A DNA stretch of 64,000 nucleotides from assembly GCF_023023025.1 (NCBI RefSeq), contig NZ_CP095481.1, positions 5,531,001-5,595,000 of the forward strand, read 5' to 3'. The notes under the pieces were generated by a model. It saw only the letters and a program-made list of their open reading frames with translations, was not told where the DNA came from and searched no databases. Positions 1-8,447 of this stretch are shown in pieces (within the stretch, counting starts at the first letter, position 1; each line of letters opens with the position of its first letter). The position numbers were made by a program, and so were the translations under genes. Source of the stretch: Amycolatopsis sp. WQ 127309 (GTDB taxonomy: Bacteria; Actinomycetota; Actinomycetes; Mycobacteriales; Pseudonocardiaceae).

Positions 1-2
1 AC

Positions 3-557
3 CGGGGCGGGAAGCTCTACCGCGTCCAGGCGCCGGACGGCTCGTGGGCGAACTACAAGCACAGCCTCGAGTCGTGGGAGGCGAACAACAACTCGTTCGC
101 CGCCGTCTCGCCCGACGCGCGCTGGCTGGTCGAGGGCGAGTACGGCACCATGGACCGGCTCCTGGTCCACCCGATGCCCGGCGCGGTGTTCACGACCCCC
201 GCGCAGAACCTGCCGATGGCGGGGACGATCCGGCTCGACCACCCGGTCCGCGACGTCCAGGGCTGCGACTTCCAGACCGCGACCCGGCTGCTCTGCTCGT
301 CCGACGACCCGGACGGCAGCCTCTTCGGCACGACCAAGCCGCTGCTGCAGGTGGACCTCGCCGGCGGCCTCAACGGCTCCGACGTCGCCGGCCACGTCAC
401 CTCGCTCGGCCAGCTGCCGCTGCGCAGCGGCTGCAGCGGGACCTTCGAGGTCGAAGGCCTCGACTTCGACGAGCGGGACAACACCCTGCGGGTCATTGTG
501 ATGTCGCCGAGCATCTGCATCGTCTTCGACAGCATGACCTACCGCTTCAAGCAGTAG
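3..557 (+). CDS. Exported/propeller-like protein, 3' part only
   Basis: The reading frame is already open at the left edge and stops at TAG 555-557, so only the last 184 residues are present and the start lies outside the window. The visible part is rich in Gly, Asp, Ser and aromatic residues, has three spread-out cysteines, and reads like the blades of a secreted beta-propeller or beta-sandwich protein (SPDARWLVEGEYG, then DLAGGLNGSDVAGHV). I do not recognise the family. No membrane segment is visible in this part. A 21-bp repeat array begins immediately after the stop codon. The frame choice rests on continuous sensible protein sequence; the overlapping frames give Arg/Pro-rich nonsense. 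Confidence 0.75.
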   Translation, partial: RGGKLYRVQAPDGSWANYKHSLESWEANNNSFAAVSPDARWLVEGEYGTMDRLLVHPMPGAVFTTPAQNLPMAGTIRLDHPVRDVQGCDFQTATRLLCSSDDPDGSLFGTTKPLLQVDLAGGLNGSDVAGHVTSLGQLPLRSGCSGTFEVEGLDFDERDNTLRVIVMSPSICIVFDSMTYRFKQ

Positions 558-560
558 CCG

Positions 561-746
561 TAACCCGCGTGATCAAACCCGCGACTCACGTGATCAAACC
601 CGTAACTCGCGTGATCAGACCCGTGACTCACGTGATTGGGGCCGTAACTCGCGAGTCACGGCCCCAATCACGCGAGATCCGGCTCTGATCACGCGAGATC
701 CGGTTTGGATCACGCGGGTTCCGGCTCTGATCACGTGAATTCCGGC
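561..746. repeat. Dyad-symmetric array of 21-bp repeats (array 1)
   Basis: Four direct units carry the hexamer GTGATC (or GTGATT) at 569, 590, 611 and 632, exactly 21 bp apart. Four inverted units carry GATCAC (or AATCAC) at 666, 687, 708 and 729, again exactly 21 bp apart. The array is symmetric around 651.5, and 632-671 is a 40-bp near-palindrome with one mismatched pair. One more isolated GTGATC follows at 778. No gene is convincing here; the open frames merely translate the repeats. It lies between the 3' ends of two convergent genes. Confidence 0.9.
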
Positions 747-785
747 TTGGAGCTGTGTGACCGGAAGGTCGACTCGCGTGATCCG

Positions 786-832
786 ACGGACGACACGCCG
801 CACCCGCGAGCCGGGTGCGGCGTGTCGTCCGT
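786..832 (-). terminator. Terminator of the RND transporter gene
   Basis: A perfect 21-bp inverted repeat (786-806 and 812-832) with a 5-nt loop lies 13 bp beyond the stop codon of the minus-strand RND gene. No long T-run follows, which is usual for actinomycete terminators. It could also act on read-through from the left. Confidence 0.8.
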
Positions 833-844
833 CTGTGTACGCGG

Positions 845-3800
845 TCAGGCGGTGGGGGCGGGGTCCAGGGACTCCGACTCCGGGGCCTCGACCGGGTGCC
901 GGCGCGCTTCGCGGCGTGCGTGGCGGCGTTCCTTGCGGGTCTCGACCATCGTGTAGAGGGTCGGGACCAGCACCAGCGTCAGCAGCGTCGAGCTGACCAG
1001 GCCGCCGATCACCACGATCGCCAGGGGCTGGCCGATGAAGCCGCCCTGGCCGGTGATGCCCAGTGCCATCGGGACGAGCGCGAAGATCGTCGCCGCCGCG
1101 GTCATCAGGATCGGCCGCAGCCGGCGCCGGCCGCCTTCGGTGACGGCGTCGGCGACGCTCATCCCCTCGGCGCGGTACTGGTTGATCAGGTCGATCAGCA
1201 CGATCGCGTTGGTCACGACGATGCCGACGAGCATCAGCATCCCGATCAGCGACGGCAGGCCGAGCGCGGTGCCGGTGGCCAGCAGCAGCCCGATCGCGCC
1301 GGTCGCCGCGAACGGGATCGACACCAGCAGGATCAGCGGCTGGATCAGGCTGCGGAACGTCGCCACCATGATCAGGAACACGATCGCGATGGCCGCGAGC
1401 AGCGCCAGGAAGAGGTTCGAGAACGCCTCCTGCTGGTCCTGGCTCACGCCGCCGAGCGAGTACGACGCGCCGCCGGCGAACGTGATGCCGTCCAGCTTGG
1501 ACTGGATGTCCGCGGTCGTCTTGCTCAGGTTGTCACCGGTGTTCTTCGCCGTCACGGTGGTGCTGAGGTCGCCGCCGGTGCGGTGCACCGACGCCGGGCC
1601 GTCCACAGTGGACACCTTCGCGACCTCGTCCAGCCGGACGACGCCGGTGGGGCCGGGGATCGGCAGGGCCTTGACCTGGTCCACGGACACCGGCGCAGTG
1701 CCGGCGCGGAGCACGACGTCCGTGCGCTGCCCGTCGACCGGGAGCTGCGTCACCGTGCGCCCGGCGATCGCCTGGTTGGCGACCTGGCCGATGGTGCTCG
1801 CCGACAGCCCGCGCGCGGCGGCCGCGGCGGCGTCCACCTCGACCTGCACCCGCGGCGAGCCGACGGACAGGTCGCTGGTCACCTCGGTCAGCCCGGAAAC
1901 CCCTTGCAGCGCCTGCTGCACCTGGTCGGACGCGGGCTTCAGCGCCGCTTCCGACGGCGCGGTCACGGTGACCGAGACCTGGTCGGAGTTGAACCCGGAA
2001 GCGTCGGCGCCGATCTTGATCTCGCCCAGCTCGGGCCGGGACGTCAGCTCGTTACGCAGCCGGCTCGACAGCGCGTCGAGGTCGGTGTCCTTCGCGACGG
2101 TGACGGAGATGCTGGTCGACGTGCCGCCGCCGCCGAAGCCGCCGAAAGCGCCACCCCCGCCGACGCTGACCTGGTAGGTCTGCACGGACTTCTCGGCCGC
2201 CAGGGCCTGCTCGACCGCCGTGGCGGCCTTCTCCTTGGCCTCGACGCTGGTGCCCGCGGGCAGCTTCTGCGTCATGTTCAGCGTGGTGCCGCCGGACTGG
2301 TCGAGGAAGTTGGTGTTCAGCCGGGTCGCGAGGCCGACGGTGCCGGCGAAGATCAGCAGCGCCAGCAGGACGACGGTAAGCCGCCGCTTGGTCGCGAACC
2401 GGATCACCGGCAGGTAGGCGCGCTGCAGCAGGCCGCGGCGCTCCTTCTCGACGGCGGCTTCGCGCGCCCGCTCGGCCTCGATGGCGTCCGCCGGGATCGC
2501 GGGCTGCTTCAGGAACCAGTACGCCAACACGGGTACCACGGTCAGCGACACGAGCAGCGACGCCAGCAGCGCCACCGTCACGGTGATCGCGAACGGCGAG
2601 AACAGCTCCCCGACGAACCCGCCCACGAACGCGATCGGCAGGAACACCGCGACGGTCGTCAGCGTGGACGACGTCACCGCGCCGGCCACCTCGCGGACGC
2701 CGTCGAGCACCGCCCGCTGCTTCTCCTCGCCGTACGCGAGGTGGCGCTTGATGTTCTCCAGCACCACGATCGAGTCGTCGACCACCCGGCCGATCGCGAT
2801 GGTCAGCGCGCCGAGGGTGAGCAGGTTGAGCGACAGGTCGCCGGTCCACAGCGCGATCAGCGCGACGATCACCGACAGCGGGATCGAGACCGCGGTCACC
2901 AGCGTCGAGCGCACCGACAGCAGGAACAGCAGGATGACGATGACGGCGAACGCCAGGCCCAGCAGGCCTTCGGTGGTCAGGCCGCTGATCGCGTCCTTCA
3001 CCGGCGTGCCCTGGTCGAACACGACGCTCATCTCGGAGCCGGTCTTCTTCGCCAGGTCGGGCAGCTTGTCGCGCACCGCGTCGGAGATCGCGACGGCGTT
3101 CCCGTTGTCCACCATGGTGATCGAGAGGCCGAGGCTCGGCTTGCCGTTGGTGCGCGTGATCGACGTCGGCGGGGCGAACCCGGTCTGGACGTCGGCGACG
3201 TCACCGAGCTTCACCGGACCCCGGGCCGGAGCGCCCGCGCGGGAAGCCCCGGCCGCGGCGCTGGGCGTGAGGTAGAGGTTGCGGATCGTGTCCACAGTGG
3301 TCTGCGCGCCGCCGACCTGGACCGACAGCGTCTTGCCGCCCTCGGTGAGCGTCCCGGCCGGCACGGCCGCGCCCGCGGTCTGCAGCGCGGTGGCGATCGA
3401 CGTCGGGTCGACGCCCGCGGCGGCCAGCTTCGCGTAGTCGAGGGTGATCGTGACCCGCGGCTGCTGCACGCCGGTGACGGTGACCGTGCGGACGCCGTCG
3501 ATCTTGCGCAGCTCCGGCGCGACCTGGTCGGTCAGCGCGGGGGCGAGCTGCTGCGGGTCCCCGGCGGTGCCGGCGGCGACCAGCACGACCGGCAGGTCGT
3601 CGGTGCTGCCCGCGGACACGGCAGGCTCGGAGTTCTGCGGCAGCCGGGTCCGGACCTGGTTCACCGCCTGCTGGATCTGGGAGACGGCGGCGTCGATGTC
3701 GGTCCCGAACTCGAACTGCGCGACGACCCGCGACACCCCGTCGGAAGACGTCGAATTCAGCTCCTCGAGGCCCTTGAGCCCCTGGAGCGCGCCTTCGAGG

Positions 3801-4000
3801 GGCTCGGTGACCTGCTTGTCGACCGCGTCCGGGGACGCGCCCGCGTACGCGGTGACGATCTGCGCCTGCGGGAACTGCAGCGACGGGAACAGCTGCTGCT
3901 TGATCTGCGGCAGCGCGAAGGCACCGAAGCCGACGATGACGAGCGCGAGCAGGCCGATCAGGCTTCGGTTGCGCAGGCTCAATCTGGCCAGCACGGACAT
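845..4000 (-). CDS. RND-family efflux transporter permease (AcrB/SwrC-like)
   Basis: A 1051-residue protein of the usual RND length. It has an N-terminal membrane helix (about residues 12-30), a large extracytoplasmic porter half, a helix bundle from about 340 to 490, then the second porter half and a C-terminal bundle. In the fourth helix GRVVDDSIVVLEN places Asp408-Asp409 where AcrB has its proton-relay pair. The helix corresponding to AcrB TM10 reads VVTNAIVLID, so the AcrB lysine is replaced. The family uses proton influx to export lipophilic compounds. No membrane-fusion or outer-membrane partner is encoded nearby, as expected in an actinomycete. The ATG at 4000 begins a typical MSVLARLSLRNR amino terminus. 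Substrate unknown. A BrkB-like gene lies 88 bp upstream on the same strand. Confidence 0.88.
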   Translation of the reverse strand: MSVLARLSLRNRSLIGLLALVIVGFGAFALPQIKQQLFPSLQFPQAQIVTAYAGASPDAVDKQVTEPLEGALQGLKGLEELNSTSSDGVSRVVAQFEFGTDIDAAVSQIQQAVNQVRTRLPQNSEPAVSAGSTDDLPVVLVAAGTAGDPQQLAPALTDQVAPELRKIDGVRTVTVTGVQQPRVTITLDYAKLAAAGVDPTSIATALQTAGAAVPAGTLTEGGKTLSVQVGGAQTTVDTIRNLYLTPSAAAGASRAGAPARGPVKLGDVADVQTGFAPPTSITRTNGKPSLGLSITMVDNGNAVAISDAVRDKLPDLAKKTGSEMSVVFDQGTPVKDAISGLTTEGLLGLAFAVIVILLFLLSVRSTLVTAVSIPLSVIVALIALWTGDLSLNLLTLGALTIAIGRVVDDSIVVLENIKRHLAYGEEKQRAVLDGVREVAGAVTSSTLTTVAVFLPIAFVGGFVGELFSPFAITVTVALLASLLVSLTVVPVLAYWFLKQPAIPADAIEAERAREAAVEKERRGLLQRAYLPVIRFATKRRLTVVLLALLIFAGTVGLATRLNTNFLDQSGGTTLNMTQKLPAGTSVEAKEKAATAVEQALAAEKSVQTYQVSVGGGGAFGGFGGGGTSTSISVTVAKDTDLDALSSRLRNELTSRPELGEIKIGADASGFNSDQVSVTVTAPSEAALKPASDQVQQALQGVSGLTEVTSDLSVGSPRVQVEVDAAAAAARGLSASTIGQVANQAIAGRTVTQLPVDGQRTDVVLRAGTAPVSVDQVKALPIPGPTGVVRLDEVAKVSTVDGPASVHRTGGDLSTTVTAKNTGDNLSKTTADIQSKLDGITFAGGASYSLGGVSQDQQEAFSNLFLALLAAIAIVFLIMVATFRSLIQPLILLVSIPFAATGAIGLLLATGTALGLPSLIGMLMLVGIVVTNAIVLIDLINQYRAEGMSVADAVTEGGRRRLRPILMTAAATIFALVPMALGITGQGGFIGQPLAIVVIGGLVSSTLLTLVLVPTLYTMVETRKERRHARREARRHPVEAPESESLDPAPTA

Positions 4001-4088
4001 GACTTGGGAACCCCCTCGGGAACGACGCGGCGACCGACGCCTGCGTCAGTGACCCGCTGAGCGTGCCATGTCCGAACTGAGGAGCGAC

Positions 4089-5267
4089 TCAGCCTGTGGG
4101 TGGATTCCGGGTGGTCCCTTCGGATGAGCCCCCACCCTGAGCAGCGCTGGGTGCCGGTTCCGGCGCGCTGGGTGACGACGATCCGTCCTCATCGGACGGT
4201 GCCTCGCCGCCGGGCGCCTCCGCGGCGCCGTTCACGTCCTCGGCGCGCGGGCGGCGCAGCGGCGTCGTCGAGCGCTCCCACAGCTTGCGCCCGTCCTCGG
4301 TGCGCAGCCGCTCGGAAGCGCGTTCCATCTCCAGCCGGCGCCACTTGCGGCGCTGGCGCCGGGTCGCCTTCGCCGGCCACAGCTCCTGGAGCGCGCTGTT
4401 GAAGTACGCGCCGCCGACCACGGCCAGCCCGATGAAGAACATCAGCAGCAGGAACGCGATCGGCGCGGCCAGCGCGCCGTAGGTGTAGCCGGTCTTGGTG
4501 ATCCAGTTCAGGTAGACGCGCAGGCCGACCGAGGAGAGCAGGAACACGACCATGGCGAGCACCGCGCCCGGCAGCCCGCGGTGCCACGGCAGCTTCCGCG
4601 GCAGCGCGAGCTTGTACAACGTCGTCAGCGCGAGGGTGATCATCGCGCCGAGCGCCGGGAAGTACAGCGCGCTCACCCACGACGACACGGTCGGGCGCCA
4701 GTCCGACGGGAAGAACTCGGGCAGCAGGTCCGGGCCGATCGCCAGCAGCGGCAGGCCGACCACCAGGACCACCAGGCCGCACAGGTAGAGCAGCAGCGCG
4801 AAGATCCGCTGCCAGACGTCGTTGCGGACGCCGTACTGGTCGTGCGCGACGGTGATCGCGTCCACGAACGACGACATCGCCGACGAGCCGGCCCACAGCG
4901 AGATGAGGAAGCCGATCGAGACGATCTCGCCCTTGCCGACGGTGAGGATGCTGTTCACCGTCGGTTCGATGATGTCCTGGACGGCGTTGGCGCTGAAGAC
5001 GGTGCGGCAGAAGCCGATGATCCGGTCGTGCACCTGCGCGACGACGTCTTGGCCGAACCACTCGCCGACGAAACCCAGGCTGCCGAGCAGGCCCAGCAGC
5101 AGCGGCGGCAGCGAGAGCGTCTGCCAGAAGGCCGCTTCCGCGGCCTCCGAGAAGATGTTGCCCTCCCAGGCCTTGCCGAGCGTGCGCGTGAGGAGGCGCC
5201 ACGGCCCCTTGCGGGCCACCTTCGTCGCTGCGGACGGCTGCACCTCACCCATGACGGTGTCCAGCAT
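4089..5267 (-). CDS. YihY/virulence factor BrkB family membrane protein
   Basis: About 392 residues from the start I prefer (MLDTVMGEVQPS). A longer frame opens at 5330, but its extra 21 residues are unlike the family and the preferred ATG has GGATGG a few bases upstream. The core has about six hydrophobic segments (residues about 55-300) with the family signature region FSEAAEAAFWQTLSLPP near the first. The C-terminal ~90 residues are charged, Arg-rich, then Pro/Ser/Gly-rich and probably cytoplasmic and disordered. Once called ribonuclease BN, the family is now regarded as inner-membrane proteins of unknown transport function. It lies upstream of the RND gene on the same strand and is divergent from the helicase gene. 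A TAGACT -10-like hexamer at 5365-5370 sits in the divergent region, pointing towards the helicase. Confidence 0.82.
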   Translation of the reverse strand: MLDTVMGEVQPSAATKVARKGPWRLLTRTLGKAWEGNIFSEAAEAAFWQTLSLPPLLLGLLGSLGFVGEWFGQDVVAQVHDRIIGFCRTVFSANAVQDIIEPTVNSILTVGKGEIVSIGFLISLWAGSSAMSSFVDAITVAHDQYGVRNDVWQRIFALLLYLCGLVVLVVGLPLLAIGPDLLPEFFPSDWRPTVSSWVSALYFPALGAMITLALTTLYKLALPRKLPWHRGLPGAVLAMVVFLLSSVGLRVYLNWITKTGYTYGALAAPIAFLLLMFFIGLAVVGGAYFNSALQELWPAKATRRQRRKWRRLEMERASERLRTEDGRKLWERSTTPLRRPRAEDVNGAAEAPGGEAPSDEDGSSSPSAPEPAPSAAQGGGSSEGTTRNPPTG

Positions 5268-5476
5268 GGTCCATCCGTGGAGATTTGGCTCGTCACCACC
5301 CCTGCACCCGGGCGTGTCGGGGGACATCACCCGTGCCGGTGCCCGGAACTGTCGGACCCGGCCGGTAGACTCGCTCCAGTGCCCTCACCGCTGCAACCGA
5401 CGCCGAAGTCGGTACCACAGTGAGGGTTTTCGCACGTCAAAGCACTTGAGCGGCAGTTGAGCGAGGGGGGACCGGC

Positions 5477-7213
5477 ATGACGGGGACGCAGCTCGGGGCG
5501 CCTCCCGCGGCGAAGGACTCGACCGCGCGCCCGCTGCGGGCGTGGCAGCGGCGGGCACTGACCAAGTACCTGACGACGCGGCCCAAGGACTTCCTCGCGG
5601 TGGCGACGCCCGGCGCCGGCAAGACCGTGTTCGGCCTGCGGATCGCGGCCGAGCTGCTGTCGGACCGCACGATCGAGGCCGTCACCATCGTCACCCCGAC
5701 CGAGCACCTGAAGCACCAGTGGGCGTCGGCGGCGGCCGTGGCCGGGATCCAGATCGACTCGAACTTCCGCAACACCACCGGTGTCACCTCGTCGGACTAC
5801 AACGGCGTCGCGCTGACGTACGCGCAGGTCGCCGCGCACCCGACGCTGCACCGGGTGCGCACCGAGAACCGCAAGACGCTGGTCATCCTCGACGAGATCC
5901 ACCACGGCGGTGACGCCAAGTCCTGGGGCGACGCGATCCGCGAGGCCTTCACCCCGGCCGTGCGGCGGCTCTCGCTGACCGGGACGCCGTTCCGGTCCGA
6001 CGACTCGGCCATCCCGTTCGTCACCTACGAGCCGGACGCCGGCGGCTTCCAGCGCAGCAAGGCCGACCACTCGTACGGCTACGCCGACGCGCTGGCCGAC
6101 GGCGTGGTCCGGCCGGTCGTCTTCCTCGCCTATTCGGGTGAAGCCTCGTGGCGCACCAGTGCGGGGGAGGAGTTCACCGCGCGGCTCGGCGAGCCGCTGA
6201 CCGCGGAGCAGAACGCCCGCGCGTGGCGCACGGCCCTCGACCCGGCGGGCGAGTGGATGCCGGCGGTGCTGCACGCCGCCGACACGCGGTTGTCGCAGGT
6301 GCGCCAGAGCGTGCCGGACGCCGGCGGCCTGGTCATCGCCACCGACCAGGAGTCGGCGCGCGCGTACGCGAAGATCCTGGAGCGGCTCTCGGGCCAGACG
6401 CCGACGCTGGTGCTCTCCGACGATCCGAAGGCCTCGGGCCGGATCAAGGAGTTCTCCGAGACGAACGAGCGCTGGATCGTGGCCGTCCGGATGGTGTCGG
6501 AAGGCGTCGACGTCCCGCGGCTGGCCGTCGGCGTGTACGCCACGAGCGCGTCGACCCCGCTGTTCTTCGCCCAGGCGATCGGCCGGTACGTGCGAGCCCG
6601 GAAGAAGGGTGAGACGGCGAGCGTCTTCCTGCCGTCGGTGCCGGTGCTGCTGGAGCTGGCGAGCGAGCTGGAGGCGCAGCGCGACCACGTGCTGGGCAAG
6701 CCCCACCGCGAGCAGGAGGGCTGGGAGGACGAGCTGCTCGCCCAGGCCAACCGCACCGAGGACGAGCCGGGCGAGGAGGAGAAGGCGTTCACCTCGCTGG
6801 GCGCCTCGGCCGAGCTGGACCAGGTCATCTACGACGGCAACTCCTTCGGCACGGCGGTCTTCTCGGGCTCCGACGAGGAGCAGGAGTACCTCGGCCTGCC
6901 GGGCTTGCTGGAGCCGGACCAGGTCCGCGCACTGCTGCGCAAGCGGCAGGAAGAGCAGGTCGCGGACGAGAAGCGCCGCAAGCCGAAGGCCGAGGAGCAG
7001 GCCCCGGCGCCGGCCCGCTCGGCCTCGGTGAGCGAGCGGCTGGGCACGTTGCGCAAGGAGCTGAACGCCCTGGTGGGCATGTACCACCACCGCACGAAGA
7101 AGCCCCACGGCGCGATCCACAACGAGCTACGCCGAGTCTGCGGCGGCCCGCCGACCGCGATGGCGACGATGGAACAGCTGGAAGAACGGATAGTCACCCT
7201 CCGCTCCTGGTGA
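5477..7213 (+). CDS. DEAD/DEAH-box (SF2) helicase, stand-alone
   Basis: A 578-residue protein whose ATG is preceded by a strong GAGGGGGGA ribosome site. Motifs in order: Walker A ATPGAGKTVF near residue 50, motif II LDEIHHGGD near 140, motif III SLTGTPF near 165, then in the second RecA domain SEGVDVPRLAVGVYATS and motif VI AQAIGRYVRARKKGE near 370. The last ~170 residues are charged and contain a Lys/Glu/Ala-rich stretch likely to form a coiled coil (KRRKPKAEEQAPAPA). Similar single-gene helicases occur throughout actinobacteria and are related to the helicase part of type III restriction and UvrB-like enzymes, but there is no nuclease or methylase gene next to it. ATP-dependent nucleic acid translocation or unwinding is inferred from family; its specific role is unknown. 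Confidence 0.85.
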   Translation: MTGTQLGAPPAAKDSTARPLRAWQRRALTKYLTTRPKDFLAVATPGAGKTVFGLRIAAELLSDRTIEAVTIVTPTEHLKHQWASAAAVAGIQIDSNFRNTTGVTSSDYNGVALTYAQVAAHPTLHRVRTENRKTLVILDEIHHGGDAKSWGDAIREAFTPAVRRLSLTGTPFRSDDSAIPFVTYEPDAGGFQRSKADHSYGYADALADGVVRPVVFLAYSGEASWRTSAGEEFTARLGEPLTAEQNARAWRTALDPAGEWMPAVLHAADTRLSQVRQSVPDAGGLVIATDQESARAYAKILERLSGQTPTLVLSDDPKASGRIKEFSETNERWIVAVRMVSEGVDVPRLAVGVYATSASTPLFFAQAIGRYVRARKKGETASVFLPSVPVLLELASELEAQRDHVLGKPHREQEGWEDELLAQANRTEDEPGEEEKAFTSLGASAELDQVIYDGNSFGTAVFSGSDEEQEYLGLPGLLEPDQVRALLRKRQEEQVADEKRRKPKAEEQAPAPARSASVSERLGTLRKELNALVGMYHHRTKKPHGAIHNELRRVCGGPPTAMATMEQLEERIVTLRSW

Positions 7214-8270
7214 CGCCTCGGTGCTGAGGTCTGGTTCTGGTGGCCACGTTGGGGGTCCGGTGGGTCCGGCCCGACGGCCGGGGCGGGCGTGCGGTCGGGC
7301 TGGTCCTGGTGGCCGGTTCAAAGCCGAGCACGGTCGCGAGGCGGCCAGGTGTGGGTCCGGCTGATCATGTGACCCCGGCGCGGCCTGCCCGCTACCCTCG
7401 CCGCCGCCGCGGCGCCCCCAGGGGCTCCCGCCCTAGCCAGTCGAATCGCCGCCGGTTTGCTCACCGCTCTCGCCTGCCCGGCCGTCTTTCCGCCCGCTGC
7501 CCTCCATCGCCCCGGTCGTGGGCTTACCGGTGGCCCTCGTCGCCCCCTTGCCACAGTCAGCCGATCGGTCCCGGCCGCAGCGGCCCCGCTCCCGTCCCGG
7601 CCAGTCGAGCCGCCGCCGGCCTGTCCGCCGCCCTCGCCGTCGCAGTCGCGAGAGCCGCCAGTGGCCCCTCGTCGTGCCGCGGGGGTCCCTCGGCCGCCTC
7701 GCCGCTCCGCCGCCCCGGTCCCGGGTCTGCCCGCTGCCCTTGCCGGCCCGGTCGCACGTTCGCCCACTGCTTTCGCCGCCGTAGCCGGCCCCGGTCGTGG
7801 AGCCCGCCAACTGTCCTCGTCACCCTTGTCGCAGGTCAGCCGATCGGCCCCCGGCCGCAGCCAGTCCCGGACCACCCCGTCACTCCATCGTGAGCCGCCT
7901 CCGACCCTCCCGTGTCGCCCGAGAGGCTGAAGTTCGTCGTCACCGTCCGTTCTCGGGGTGCCCGGTCGGTTCCTGTGACGCTGTGTGCCCGGCTGTCACC
8001 GCCGGCCTGCCCGTCCGTTCCCGGGCGGACGACACTTCGGGCAGTCCGGGCGAAAGGTTTCGCAAGTCGGCGACCAGGAACGGGAGGGGTCGGTGGGATC
8101 ACCACGGCTTCGCCGGCGCCCACGCTCGGTGTCCGGGACTTAGGCGGCGGGGCCACCTTCACGCCGTCAAGAAACCTGGATGTAACACACGGTGAGTAGT
8201 GGCGATCACATCGTCAGCGGATCTACTCTTTCCGGGCGACGGTCAGCCTGTGTTGCCGAACCGTGTCCAA
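7214..8270. other. Gene-free, internally duplicated GC-rich region
   Basis: About 1 kb without a credible gene. All six frames stay open for long stretches but encode only Arg/Pro/Ala-rich low-complexity sequence, with no domain and no ribosome site. The plus strand is biased to pyrimidines. Two degenerate copies of one block are visible: CCAGTCGA plus CGCCGCCGG near 7437 and again near 7601, and CAGCCGATCGG followed by CCCGGCCGCAGC near 7559 and again near 7847. The last part (7900-8270) is ordinary upstream DNA leading to the xyl promoter. Confidence 0.6.
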
Positions 8271-8300
8271 TTGGTGTCATTTAATCGATCCAGCTATCTT
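8271..8300 (+). promoter_or_regulatory. Candidate promoter of the xyl operon
   Basis: TTGGTG at 8271-8276 and TATCTT at 8295-8300 are separated by 18 bp, a fair match to a housekeeping sigma promoter, in an AT-rich island. A palindrome (8319-8345) lies directly downstream, where a repressor would block elongation or promoter clearance. The leader to the xylF start would be roughly 140 nt. Confidence 0.5.
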
Positions 8301-8318
8301 CCCCGCAGCCGCTCAGCG

Positions 8319-8345
8319 GCATATGTTGTCGCCCACAACATATGC
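8319..8345. promoter_or_regulatory. Palindromic operator candidate (perfect 11-bp arms)
   Basis: GCATATGTTGT, five bases CGCCC, then the exact reverse complement ACAACATATGC. An AT-rich perfect palindrome in a GC-rich genome, about 19 bp downstream of the predicted -10 of the sugar ABC operon, is the signature of a repressor site. The ROK-family regulator encoded at the end of the same gene group is the obvious candidate to bind it; ROK repressors bind comparable AT-rich inverted repeats. Confidence 0.7.
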
Positions 8346-8447
8346 GCGTCGGTGCGCCGGGGGCTCCTCCGGATCACCGCCCCGCAAGGCCCGGGACAGC
8401 AGTCGCGGGCCGAATCGACACAATGCTTGGATCCGGAAGGAACGAGG

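Noticed and set aside
561..746. CRISPR array
   Set aside because: Units are 21 bp with no 30-40-bp unique spacers, half are inverted, and there are no cas genes.
44..803. Small frames encoding VTRVIKPATHVIKPV-like repeats
   Set aside because: They translate the 21-bp DNA repeats; 21 is a multiple of three, so any frame gives a 7-residue repeat. No ribosome site.
815..4060. Open frame of about 1081 codons antisense to the RND gene
   Set aside because: His/Arg/Gly-rich with no domain; it mirrors codon bias of the true gene on the minus strand.
7240..8195. Several 80-217-codon frames on both strands
   Set aside because: Low-complexity Pro/Arg/Ala sequence in all six frames of a stop-poor, duplicated GC-rich stretch; none has a ribosome site or recognisable motif.
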